From Deltaproteobacteria bacterium (GTDB taxonomy: Bacteria > Myxococcota_A > UBA9160), in assembly GCA_003520425.1 (NCBI GenBank), contig DOUU01000071.1:3565-9330 (forward strand): a stretch of DNA of 5,766 nt. Reading direction: 5' to 3'. Positions within the stretch are counted from its first letter, which is position 1. Every line of letters starts with the position of its first letter. Of the stretch, positions 1 through 5,323 are shown in pieces. Under the pieces are notes generated by a model, which was given only the letters and a program-made list of their open reading frames with translations, was not told the DNA's origin and did no database searches. The position numbers and the translations under genes were made by a program.

Positions 1-807
1 CTCCTCGAGCGCGTCGGCCAGCAGCGGCGGCGAATCCTCGATCGCGACGCGGTGGATCGTGCGGGCCTTGGTGAACATCGCTGCGCCCGGGCCGATCTTC
101 GCCGGGATCCCGAGGCAGAGCCGGCTGTGCTCGGCGAGCGTCGTGAATCCCGCGAACGTGATCCCGGGGTTGCCGTCCGGCGCACGCTCGAGGATCGCCG
201 CAACGCCGGCGTCGCCCAGCGTGAGCGAGGCCAGCTGCTTGCTCAAAATGGAGCGAATCTGACGCGCTGCATTCAGATCGAGGCTGGAGATGTACTCGCC
301 GCTCACGACCATGCCGCAGCGGATTACCCCGCGGCGGATCCAGTCGTTCAGCACGAATACGCCGGTGAGCATGCCGGCGCAGGCGTTCGACAGATCGAAG
401 CTCGCGGCCGCCTGCGCGCCGATCTCCCGTTTGATGGCGAGGCTCAGCGGCGGCTCGAGCTGATGGCGCAGGCCGCCCTTGTACTTGCTGATGCTCGCCG
501 AGATGAGCATCTCGATATCCTGGGGACGATGCCGCGAGTGTGCGAGGCAATCGCGCGCCGCCGCAACGGCGAGCGTGAACGAGTCCTCGCCCTCGGAGCA
601 GACGCGCCGCTCGCGGATTCCCGTCAGCGCTTCGAGATCGATGTGCGGATGGTGCGCTGCACTCTCAAGCAGCTCGCGCGTCGTCAGGCGCCGCTCCGGC
701 AGCTTCAGACCGACACTCTCGAAGCGGCTTGCGTAGCGGACGCCCGGACGGTCGTCCTTGCCCCCTTCGACGAGCATCCAGTGCTCGACTCCCCGCATGT
801 CCTTCAT
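1..807 (-). CDS. 3-oxoacyl-ACP synthase III-like protein (FabH/KAS III, thiolase fold), partial
   Basis: The reading frame begins at ATG 807 and stays open to the window edge, giving 269 residues without the C-terminus. KAS III enzymes carry out decarboxylative Claisen condensation of an acyl-CoA with malonyl-ACP; relatives make lipids, long-chain hydrocarbons or polyketide starters. Visible hallmarks are an N-terminal strand and LPE motif (about residues 24-42), the GIRERR motif (63-68), the catalytic Cys in NACAGM (C143, preceded by FDLS), and the GDAG turn (198-201). By analogy with FabH, the catalytic His and Asn should lie beyond the window and cannot be checked. The first 20 or so residues extend beyond the usual FabH start, so ATG 798 is an alternative. 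The start ATG overlaps the TGA of a small upstream ORF as ATGA, with only a weak purine stretch upstream, which suggests coupled translation. The upstream MerR gene probably controls it. The substrate is unknown; a specialised rather than housekeeping KAS III is my inference from the regulator and the divergent sequence. Confidence 0.9.
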   Translation of the reverse strand, partial: MKDMRGVEHWMLVEGGKDDRPGVRYASRFESVGLKLPERRLTTRELLESAAHHPHIDLEALTGIRERRVCSEGEDSFTLAVAAARDCLAHSRHRPQDIEMLISASISKYKGGLRHQLEPPLSLAIKREIGAQAAASFDLSNACAGMLTGVFVLNDWIRRGVIRCGMVVSGEYISSLDLNAARQIRSILSKQLASLTLGDAGVAAILERAPDGNPGITFAGFTTLAEHSRLCLGIPAKIGPGAAMFTKARTIHRVAIEDSPPLLADALEE

Positions 808-899
808 GACGAGCCAGCCTTTCCAACGGCGCTGCCGTAGGTCCACACGGGAATGGCGAGCGTGCAGGCTCCCAGGAGGAAAGCCTCGGAGTTCTTCAT
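804..899 (-). CDS. possible 31-residue small hydrophobic protein or leader peptide between MerR and KAS III
   Basis: ATG 899 opens a 31-codon frame that ends in TGA 806-804, overlapping the ketosynthase ATG as ATGA. It fills the gap between the MerR stop (910-908) and the ketosynthase start almost exactly. A GAGGTGA sequence at 914-908, complementary to the 16S rRNA tail over seven bases, lies 8 nt upstream and overlaps the MerR stop. The peptide starts MKNSEAFLLGACTLAIP and has one hydrophobic stretch (about residues 6-19), with a Trp-Thr-Tyr after it and a Gly/Ser tail. GTG 911 is an alternative in-frame start giving 35 residues and a GTGA overlap with MerR, but it sits inside the ribosome binding site. 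I recognise no family. It could be a genuine small membrane-associated protein, or a leader that only carries ribosomes to the ketosynthase start. A chance ORF cannot be excluded at this length. Confidence 0.45.
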   Translation of the reverse strand: MKNSEAFLLGACTLAIPVWTYGSAVGKAGSS

Positions 900-907
900 G
901 GGCTTCT

Positions 908-914
908 TCACCTC
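908..914 (-). promoter_or_regulatory. strong Shine-Dalgarno for the small ORF
   Basis: GAGGTGA pairs with seven bases of the canonical anti-Shine-Dalgarno and ends 8 nt before ATG 899. This spacing is slightly longer than optimal. The site contains the MerR stop codon TGA (910-908), so ribosomes finishing MerR would be placed on it. It is the clearest ribosome binding site near any start in the left half of the window and is the main reason to prefer ATG 899 over GTG 911. Confidence 0.55.
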
Positions 915-1738
915 GCGCGGTCTCTGCGTCGGCGACGGCGGTGTGACACGCGTGGTCCGTTTGACCTGCTGCGTTTCCGGAGGGCGTGTTCGATCTGCCT
1001 GGCGAAGATGAGGCGCGCCGCCTCGCCCGCAAGGGGGCGAAGCGCGTCCAGCGCGGCACTGATCTCACCAGGGGCGCTGCTTCGCCCGAAGCCTCGACCC
1101 GCCCGCCTCGAAAAGTGGTCGACCAGCTCGCGAGCCGCCGTCCTGAGACACCGCCGAAGGATGTCTCCGGCGCAAACCGCGGTTTCGATGTCGACGCCGC
1201 TCGCTTGAAGCGCGAGCGTCACCTTGAGCAGGCCGGGGCTCGCGATCCGGTACGACGGCGCCGGCCCCGTCTGGGTGCGCTCTATGACACCGAAGTCGAT
1301 GAGAGACGCGATTGTTCCCGGCGGCCGCCTACCAACGACTTCCTCCAGCTCGTCTTGGCCTACCGTCCGTGGACGGTCGTCGGACCACGGCTTCTCCAGA
1401 CTCTCGCCGACGCCAAGGCAACCGCTCAACAGACGCGCGTCCTGGGAATCCTCCCGGAGCAGATGGCGTACCGCGCGCAGGCTGAGACCGCGATCCTGCA
1501 GCTCGCCGACGAGCCGCAGTCGCTCGATGTGCCGATCGTCGTAGAGTGCCACCCGCCCCCGTCGCGCCGGCCGTGGGAGCACGCCTTTGAACTGGTAGAA
1601 GCGGATCGTGCGGCTCGGTACGCCGGTGGCGAAGGCTAGCTCGTCCACGGTGTAAGCGGGGCGCGCTTCGGAGGCGGCCTTGCGGGCGGCCTTCTCAGTC
1701 CGCCTCGCGAGGGACGCCGAGCGCGAGATTCTCGACAC
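908..1738 (-). CDS. MerR-family transcriptional regulator, probable leaderless GTG start
   Basis: From GTG 1738 the product is 276 residues. A MerR winged-helix DNA-binding domain occupies about residues 29-95: YTVDELAFATGVPSRTIRFY gives the helix-turn-helix, followed by the wing (RGRVALYDD) and the RLRLVGELQDRGLSLRAVRHLL helix. The remaining 180 residues do not look like a classical metal-binding MerR C-terminus; a Cys-poor effector or dimerisation region is likely, ending in a very Arg-rich tail (about 265-276). The frame is open upstream to 1903, but that part would cross the promoter and reads antisense to a stretch with better coding bias on the other strand, so I reject it. GTG 1738 lies 7 nt after the -10 element, no Shine-Dalgarno precedes it, and the next in-frame GTG would cut into the helix-turn-helix. 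It probably controls its own operon, including the ketosynthase, through the palindrome at 1758-1771. MerR regulators outside the metal group often respond to small organic ligands; an acyl-CoA or lipid cue is conjecture. Confidence 0.85.
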   Translation of the reverse strand: MSRISRSASLARRTEKAARKAASEARPAYTVDELAFATGVPSRTIRFYQFKGVLPRPARRGRVALYDDRHIERLRLVGELQDRGLSLRAVRHLLREDSQDARLLSGCLGVGESLEKPWSDDRPRTVGQDELEEVVGRRPPGTIASLIDFGVIERTQTGPAPSYRIASPGLLKVTLALQASGVDIETAVCAGDILRRCLRTAARELVDHFSRRAGRGFGRSSAPGEISAALDALRPLAGEAARLIFARQIEHALRKRSRSNGPRVSHRRRRRRDRAR

Positions 1739-1745
1739 GTGCGCA

Positions 1746-1774
1746 CTAATAACTGTTACAGTGATCACTGTCAA
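1746..1774 (-). promoter_or_regulatory. sigma70-type promoter of the merR-KAS III operon
   Basis: On the minus strand a consensus -35 TTGACA (1774-1769) is followed by exactly 17 nt and a -10 TATTAG (1751-1746, four of six consensus bases). Transcription would begin near 1739-1738, on or just before the proposed GTG start, so the mRNA would be leaderless. The area is conspicuously AT-richer than its surroundings. The call rests on pattern matching to the E. coli-type consensus. Confidence 0.6.
1752..1771. promoter_or_regulatory. palindromic operator within the merR promoter, three ACAGT half-sites
   Basis: A perfect 14-bp palindrome, ACAGTGATCACTGT, lies at 1758-1771. A third half-site (ACTGT, 1752-1756) abuts it, making a second small dyad with a single-base centre. 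The array fills the -35/-10 spacer and overlaps the last three bases of the -35 box. MerR proteins classically bind dyads in that spacer, usually one of 19-20 bp that they activate by twisting. Here the spacer is the standard 17 bp, so a bound protein more likely represses. That the upstream-encoded MerR is the binder is an inference. Confidence 0.55.
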
Positions 1775-2154
1775 CAAAGGCCTCCAGCCGAAGCGGGATA
1801 CGAGCTCGAGCTTGTGGGCTGGACGTGGGACAACAAGAACGGGTTCTACGAACTCGACGACCCGATGCTCCGGGTGCGCGGCCACCAGCATTGCGGGGTC
1901 CAACCACTATGGCTCCGGCGTCGTGGGTCTGAGGCGATCGGCCCGGAGAGGCTTAATCAGTTTCAGTGACGGGGTTTTTTGTGATGGAACCAACAGCCCC
2001 GGACTAGGCCGCCCAAGTCCAACACGGGCGACCGAAGCGGGTGGCAACCGAGTCTCCCATCGGCCAAATCGCCTCCCCGCTACCTGACCGACGCCCTCGG
2101 AGTCGTGTGATGACCCTTTCGGCCGTTACGTAGGGACCAGGCTCGCAGCGGCGC
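1775..2154. other. 380-bp intergenic region with no confident gene
   Basis: No frame in this stretch gives a recognisable protein. It separates the universal stress protein stop (2157-2155) from the merR promoter. It contains a T6 run at 1975-1980 with no convincing GC-rich stem in front of it, and a comparatively AT-rich patch around 1951-1995. Positions 1802-1900 on the plus strand show coding-like codon use and are described separately. I see no inverted repeats of insertion-sequence type, no direct-repeat array and no RNA gene here. Confidence 0.6.
1802..1900 (+). pseudogene. possible remnant of an unidentified plus-strand gene
   Basis: In the plus frame that starts at GTG 1739 and stops at 1969, the 33 codons at 1802-1900 end in G or C in 30 cases, and the peptide (containing VGWTWDNKNGFYELDD) is rich in Trp, Tyr, Phe, Asp and Asn, unlike the Arg/Ala/Pro-rich shadow frames elsewhere. 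The bias collapses on both sides: upstream lies the merR promoter, and downstream A- and T-ending codons resume. No start with a ribosome binding site is visible. I do not recognise the family. It may be a decayed piece of a gene once divergent from merR, or chance in a GC-rich genome. Confidence 0.25.
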
Positions 2155-2550
2155 TCACGCTTGTGGGATCGCGAGGATCGGACAGGGCGTATGGCATATC
2201 ACGTGCGCCGTGGTGCTACCGCGTAGCGCATCCAGAAAGCCGCGATCGCGCCGGGTTGTCATCGCGATCAAATCTGCTGGCAATCTGGCCGCCAACTCCA
2301 GGATCTCATCGACGACGGAACCATTGCGGACCACGCGCTCCCAGGTCGCTTCCTCAGGAATGCCGAGGCACACCGCCGGCATGTCCTTGGGGTCGCCCAC
2401 GTGAAGCAACGTGAACGTCGGGCGAGCACCGAGCGCTCGGACGAGTCCGCGTGCTATCGACGCGGCGGTCTTTGGAGGGGGCTCTCGGTCCGCGGGCAAA
2501 AGGACGTGGGTGAGGCATACCGATCCATTGTCCCGCGTATCGTATCGCAA
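2155..2550 (-). CDS. universal stress protein (UspA family), start uncertain
   Basis: The 131-residue product from TTG 2550 has the Usp fold signature: an N-terminal strand THVLLPAD (14-21), a central strand FTLLHVGD (46-53), and the C-terminal block DLIAMTTRRDRGFLDALRGS (93-112) followed by TTAHVICHTPCPILAIP. Usp proteins are small cytoplasmic stress proteins that may bind ATP. The two glycines of the canonical G-2x-G-9x-G(S/T) loop are Thr and Arg here, with only the final GS kept, so ATP binding by the classical loop is doubtful. No ATG or GTG occurs in frame between the tRNA and the first strand. TTG 2550 is the only ordinary candidate and has no Shine-Dalgarno. ATG 2518 is one frame off and would give a natural MPHHVLLP start if one C of the CCC at about 2511-2509 were absent, so a frameshift or sequencing error is possible. 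It lies 59 bp after tRNA-Pro on the same strand. Confidence 0.78.
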   Translation of the reverse strand: MRYDTRDNGSVCLTHVLLPADREPPPKTAASIARGLVRALGARPTFTLLHVGDPKDMPAVCLGIPEEATWERVVRNGSVVDEILELAARLPADLIAMTTRRDRGFLDALRGSTTAHVICHTPCPILAIPQA

Positions 2551-2609
2551 CGGGGCGTACCCAGCGGAAGGGTAACTAGCTGTGTTTAAAGGAGCCAGGA
2601 GGGGGAGGC

Positions 2610-2686
2610 TGGTCGGGCCGGCGGGATTTGAACCCACGACCTCCTGAACCCCATTCAGGCGCGCTACCAAACTGCGCTACGGCCCG
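2610..2686 (-). tRNA. tRNA-Pro (anticodon GGG), CCA encoded
   Basis: The 77-nt molecule folds fully. The acceptor stem CGGGCCG (2686-2680) pairs perfectly with CGGCCCG (2620-2614), followed by discriminator A (2613) and encoded CCA (2612-2610). The D arm has GCGC stems and a GGTA loop. The anticodon stem CCTGA/TCAGG carries the loop ATGGGGT, with anticodon GGG at 2652-2650 and G37, as usual for proline tRNAs. The T arm is GTGGG/CCCGC with loop TTCAAAT. A C1-G72 pair and A73 are the expected proline identity elements. The gene sits 58 bp after the ATPase stop with no clear promoter in between, so it may be processed from a longer transcript. Confidence 0.97.
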
Positions 2687-2744
2687 AACCGAAGGGGAGG
2701 AGTAGCGATCCGCCGGCGCTATGTCGACGGGTGAGAGCCGGGAC

Positions 2745-4391
2745 CTACTCGAAGGTCACGTAGCGAGTCCCGGCGCCAATCTGCACGGTCTTCTCGACGA
2801 CGCGGCCGTCGGGCATTCGCGCCTTGAAGACGTGATTGCCGGGCACAAGGGGCACCCCGGCGATTGGCGTCTCCCCCACGTCCACGCCATCCACCTCGAT
2901 CGTGGCCCACGGCGTGGCATTGATATGCACGGGAATCGGCGCGACCGGAACCTCGGCAGCGAGGTGCGCCGGAGTTTTCGACGCCTCCGGCTCAGCGGAT
3001 CCTGAGGGGAGCGGCCTCGCGGCTTCAGGCTGCGGCGCGGGAGGAGTATCGGGCTGCGCCTTCTGAGGCTCGGGCGGTGCGACGCCGATCGACGCGTCAC
3101 CGGCCGCCTCGGATGGGGCTCTCGTCGGGGAGGATCCCGTCTCGAGAACCGGCGCCAGGCGCTCCGGGACAGCCGGAGCGCCGCGCAGGAACGGAAGCGC
3201 AAGCGCAATGGCTCCGCCGAGACCGAGCACGGCGACGAGGATCCCCGGCCAATGGACCCGGCGCCCTGGGGTCTCCCGGCTGGGCGTCCGTTTCGGGGCC
3301 GGCTGGGCCACGCTGGGCGGGGAGGAAGTCACCGAGGGCAAATGCTTCTGCGGTTTTGCTGTCGGTTTCGCCGCCGGGCCAGACGCTGTGGGAGAACGCG
3401 CTGGAGCAAGCTCTCGCACCACGGGCTCGCTCGTCGGCTGCGACGGAGTGGGTGTCGCCAAGGCACGAGGCGCGGAAAAGAGCGGCTTTCCTTCGCCGGG
3501 GGGCCGCCAGACGATCGCGCGAACGGCCGGATCAGCGGAACTAGCCCCTCTCGGCTGCTCCGTGCGCTCGGGGGGCAGGATCTCGCGAGCGCGTCTGCGT
3601 GCGGCCGCCGCACGGGCGAGTTCCGCCGCGTCCTCATGGGCGAGCAGCGCCTCGAGCGCCTCCCTCGGAAGGGCAGCCTCACCAACGCGAAGGAACTCGC
3701 TCGCCAAGGCTTGCACTGCGCGCGGGATTCCGCTCGATCGGCGAAAGATTCGATCGATGACTTTGGTGTCGAGGCGGCCGCCATGATCGGGGGAGACTCC
3801 TCCCCGCTCAAGGCGCGCTCGGATGTAGAGCGCGGTCTCGGCTGCGCTCATGGGTGTCTCTAGCGTGACTCGCTCCACACGCGCACCAAAGCGGGTGCCC
3901 CATGGCTCCGTGGAGGCATCTTCCATGTCCGCAGCGACGATCTGGAGTGCGCCGCGGGAGCTTGCCGCAAGGCTTCGCATGCGCTCGGCGGTCTCCGGTG
4001 GAACTGCGCTCGCATCGTCAATCAAGAGCGCAAGCGGCGTCCCCGCCTGCGCGAACCCGTGGGCAGCTGCCAGAAGGGCCGCTTCGGCGTCGCCATTTGG
4101 TGGCGCCGACTCGCCGAGGAGGCCCAGAATCCAGCTGCAGAGCTCGGCGGGAGAGAGCGCCCCGTATGCGACATATACACACCGCACTCGCCCTGCGAGC
4201 CGTCGCTCCGCGACACGAAGGAGGAGCGTCTTGCCGATTCCCGCGGGCCCCGTGAACAGAACCGGAATCTCCCCCGCCAGGAGGGCCTGCTCGAGCTCGG
4301 CAAGCGCGCGCTCAGTGGCTGCGCGCGGCATGTACGTCTCCGGATCTGCCGTGACGCCGAAGGGATCCGGAGCGGAGAGGCTCATACTCAC
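2745..4391 (-). CDS. ExeA/GspA-like AAA ATPase with transmembrane segment and C-terminal PEGA domain
   Basis: The 548-residue protein starts with an ExeA-type AAA domain (about 8-255): DPFGVTADPE at the front, Walker A GPAGIGKT (48-55), Walker B ALLIDD (121-126), and a C-terminal helical part with IDRIFRRSSGIPRAVQALA (212-230). A Pro/Ala/Ser-rich linker (about 270-375) ends in basic residues (KRTPSRETPGRR) before one transmembrane helix (about 381-402). A second proline-rich stretch (about 405-485) leads to a PEGA domain (about 486-548) containing NATPWATIEVDGVDVGETPI. The positive-inside rule puts the ATPase in the cytoplasm and PEGA in the periplasm, the same topology as GspA/ExeA and DamX, whose outer domains bind peptidoglycan or are SPOR. 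The start is GTG 4391, overlapping the VWA stop as GTGA; ATG 4385 would remove two residues. A role in moving or assembling envelope components is inferred from that analogy only. Confidence 0.9.
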   Translation of the reverse strand: MSMSLSAPDPFGVTADPETYMPRAATERALAELEQALLAGEIPVLFTGPAGIGKTLLLRVAERRLAGRVRCVYVAYGALSPAELCSWILGLLGESAPPNGDAEAALLAAAHGFAQAGTPLALLIDDASAVPPETAERMRSLAASSRGALQIVAADMEDASTEPWGTRFGARVERVTLETPMSAAETALYIRARLERGGVSPDHGGRLDTKVIDRIFRRSSGIPRAVQALASEFLRVGEAALPREALEALLAHEDAAELARAAAARRRAREILPPERTEQPRGASSADPAVRAIVWRPPGEGKPLFSAPRALATPTPSQPTSEPVVRELAPARSPTASGPAAKPTAKPQKHLPSVTSSPPSVAQPAPKRTPSRETPGRRVHWPGILVAVLGLGGAIALALPFLRGAPAVPERLAPVLETGSSPTRAPSEAAGDASIGVAPPEPQKAQPDTPPAPQPEAARPLPSGSAEPEASKTPAHLAAEVPVAPIPVHINATPWATIEVDGVDVGETPIAGVPLVPGNHVFKARMPDGRVVEKTVQIGAGTRYVTFE

Positions 4392-5323
4392 TGGGGAGAA
4401 GCCGCCGGGGAGGCCTGCGCGGGGGGCGCTGCGCTCTCCGTCCGCCAGTCACGCAAAGGCGGCGAAGCCCCTGGGAAGTCAATCACCCGAAGGCGCAGCA
4501 GCGCTCCGGAGGAGAGCATGACGGGTACATCAAGGGGTGGCGTGAGCGCGAGCTCCACTGTCGCGGGCCCCGGATCCACGCGCATCGGCGGCGCTCCTGC
4601 CACGCCAGCCGCCGCCTCCCGCTCCGGCCCGGCGGGGGTTGCCACCACTCGAAACGAAACCGGATCCGGGTCCGTCCTGCGCGAGACCGAGACCGGGGGG
4701 CCGCCCGGAGCGACAGGAGATTGAAGACAGGCGGGAACCAAGCCTCCCCCAAGAACGACGAGATCCACGGTTGCACCCGTTGCAAGGAGCTTGTCCCAGG
4801 CCTGGCAGGGATCGGCTCCGCATTTCGTGGCAAGGTCCGTGAAGACGACGACTCGTGTACGCTCGGCCACGCCTTCCGCTGCAAGGGCGCCGGCGACGAC
4901 CTCGAGTGTCGAAGCCAAAGATGCCTCCGCGGCTGGAGTCATTTCTTCTGCGCGGAGCGCAAGCACCGCTGGGCGACCCATCTCGGGGCCAAGGACAAGC
5001 GGCGGCGCCTCGCAGGCCGGATGGCTCGTCCCGGATGCCACGAGCGTAGCGGGAACCTCCGGAGGAAGGCTGCGCAGCAGCTGTGCGGCCCCGGAGCGGG
5101 CGGCCTCAAGATTCGAGAGCTTTCCGCCGGCGGCTGTGGCCATGCTCGGGGTCACATCCATTACGACCTCGACCCGCGCGAGACCCGCTCCCCGCGGCCC
5201 AGGCGCGAGGCCGCGCGCAACGTCCACTTCCAGCCACGCGACAGGGGGCGGCGATGCGAGGCACCCTCCCACGCCAACGAGCGCTGCCGCTGCAAGAGGG
5301 CCCATTCCGCGCAGGGACCTCAC
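4388..5323 (-). CDS. VWA-domain lipoprotein (secreted, envelope-anchored)
   Basis: The product has 311 residues. The N-terminus MRSLRGMGPLAAAALVGVGG followed by C21 reads as a lipoprotein signal with two Arg, a hydrophobic core and a lipobox VGGC; L22 at +2 would favour the outer membrane by the E. coli rule. Starting at GTG 5323 keeps the positive n-region, which ATG 5305 would lose. A von Willebrand A fold follows (about 50-195): the first MIDAS motif is DVTPS (56-60), a DxSxS variant with Thr; T129 in EEMTPAAEASL is a candidate for the second; and VVVFTDLATKCGADPCQAW (158-176) matches the metal-binding TDG...CGGDP region of Ca-activated-channel-like VWA proteins, with Leu in place of Gly. 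C168 and C173 could form a disulfide. The remaining 110 residues are Pro/Ala-rich with a beta-like segment at about 255-283. Its start and stop codons overlap both neighbours (GTGA each side), so it is coupled to the TPR and ATPase genes. VWA domains bind protein partners; the partner is unknown. Confidence 0.87.
   Translation of the reverse strand: MRSLRGMGPLAAAALVGVGGCLASPPPVAWLEVDVARGLAPGPRGAGLARVEVVMDVTPSMATAAGGKLSNLEAARSGAAQLLRSLPPEVPATLVASGTSHPACEAPPLVLGPEMGRPAVLALRAEEMTPAAEASLASTLEVVAGALAAEGVAERTRVVVFTDLATKCGADPCQAWDKLLATGATVDLVVLGGGLVPACLQSPVAPGGPPVSVSRRTDPDPVSFRVVATPAGPEREAAAGVAGAPPMRVDPGPATVELALTPPLDVPVMLSSGALLRLRVIDFPGASPPLRDWRTESAAPPAQASPAASPQ

Noticed and set aside
52..840. 262-codon open frame on the plus strand
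   Set aside because: It is antisense to the ketosynthase III gene, its product is an Arg/Ala-rich translation with no domain, and the minus strand has clear catalytic motifs.
986..1639. 217-codon open frame on the plus strand opposite merR
   Set aside because: It is a shadow of the MerR gene, low in hydrophobic structure and with no recognisable motif; the opposite strand carries a full helix-turn-helix.
1739..1903. N-terminal extension of the MerR protein up to 1903
   Set aside because: It would translate through the -35/-10 promoter and operator, and its frame has poorer codon bias than the opposite strand at 1802-1900.
1930..1985. Possible rho-independent terminator at the T6 run (1975-1980)
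   Set aside because: Only a four-base CCCG/CGGG pairing with a loop of more than 25 bases can be drawn in front of it, and no supported gene on the plus strand would need it.
1951..1995. AT-richer patch resembling a CRISPR-type repeat
   Set aside because: It occurs once in the window, and no second copy or spacer-like spacing is visible.
2587..2612. Hairpin just after the tRNA (AGCC/GGCT) as a terminator
   Set aside because: The stem has only four pairs with a ten-base loop, and only three T residues follow.
2551..2670. N-terminal extension of the universal stress protein to an ATG at 2670
   Set aside because: That start lies inside the tRNA-Pro gene; the first 20 or so residues are the familiar translation of a tRNA 3' half.
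2610..2686. tRNA-Pro as an integration site for a mobile element
   Set aside because: I find no second copy of the tRNA 3' end in the window and no integrase gene; flanks beyond the window were not available.
3850..4521. 223-codon plus-strand open frame
   Set aside because: It is antisense to the Walker-motif part of the ATPase gene and gives a Ser/Arg/Ala-rich peptide without domains.
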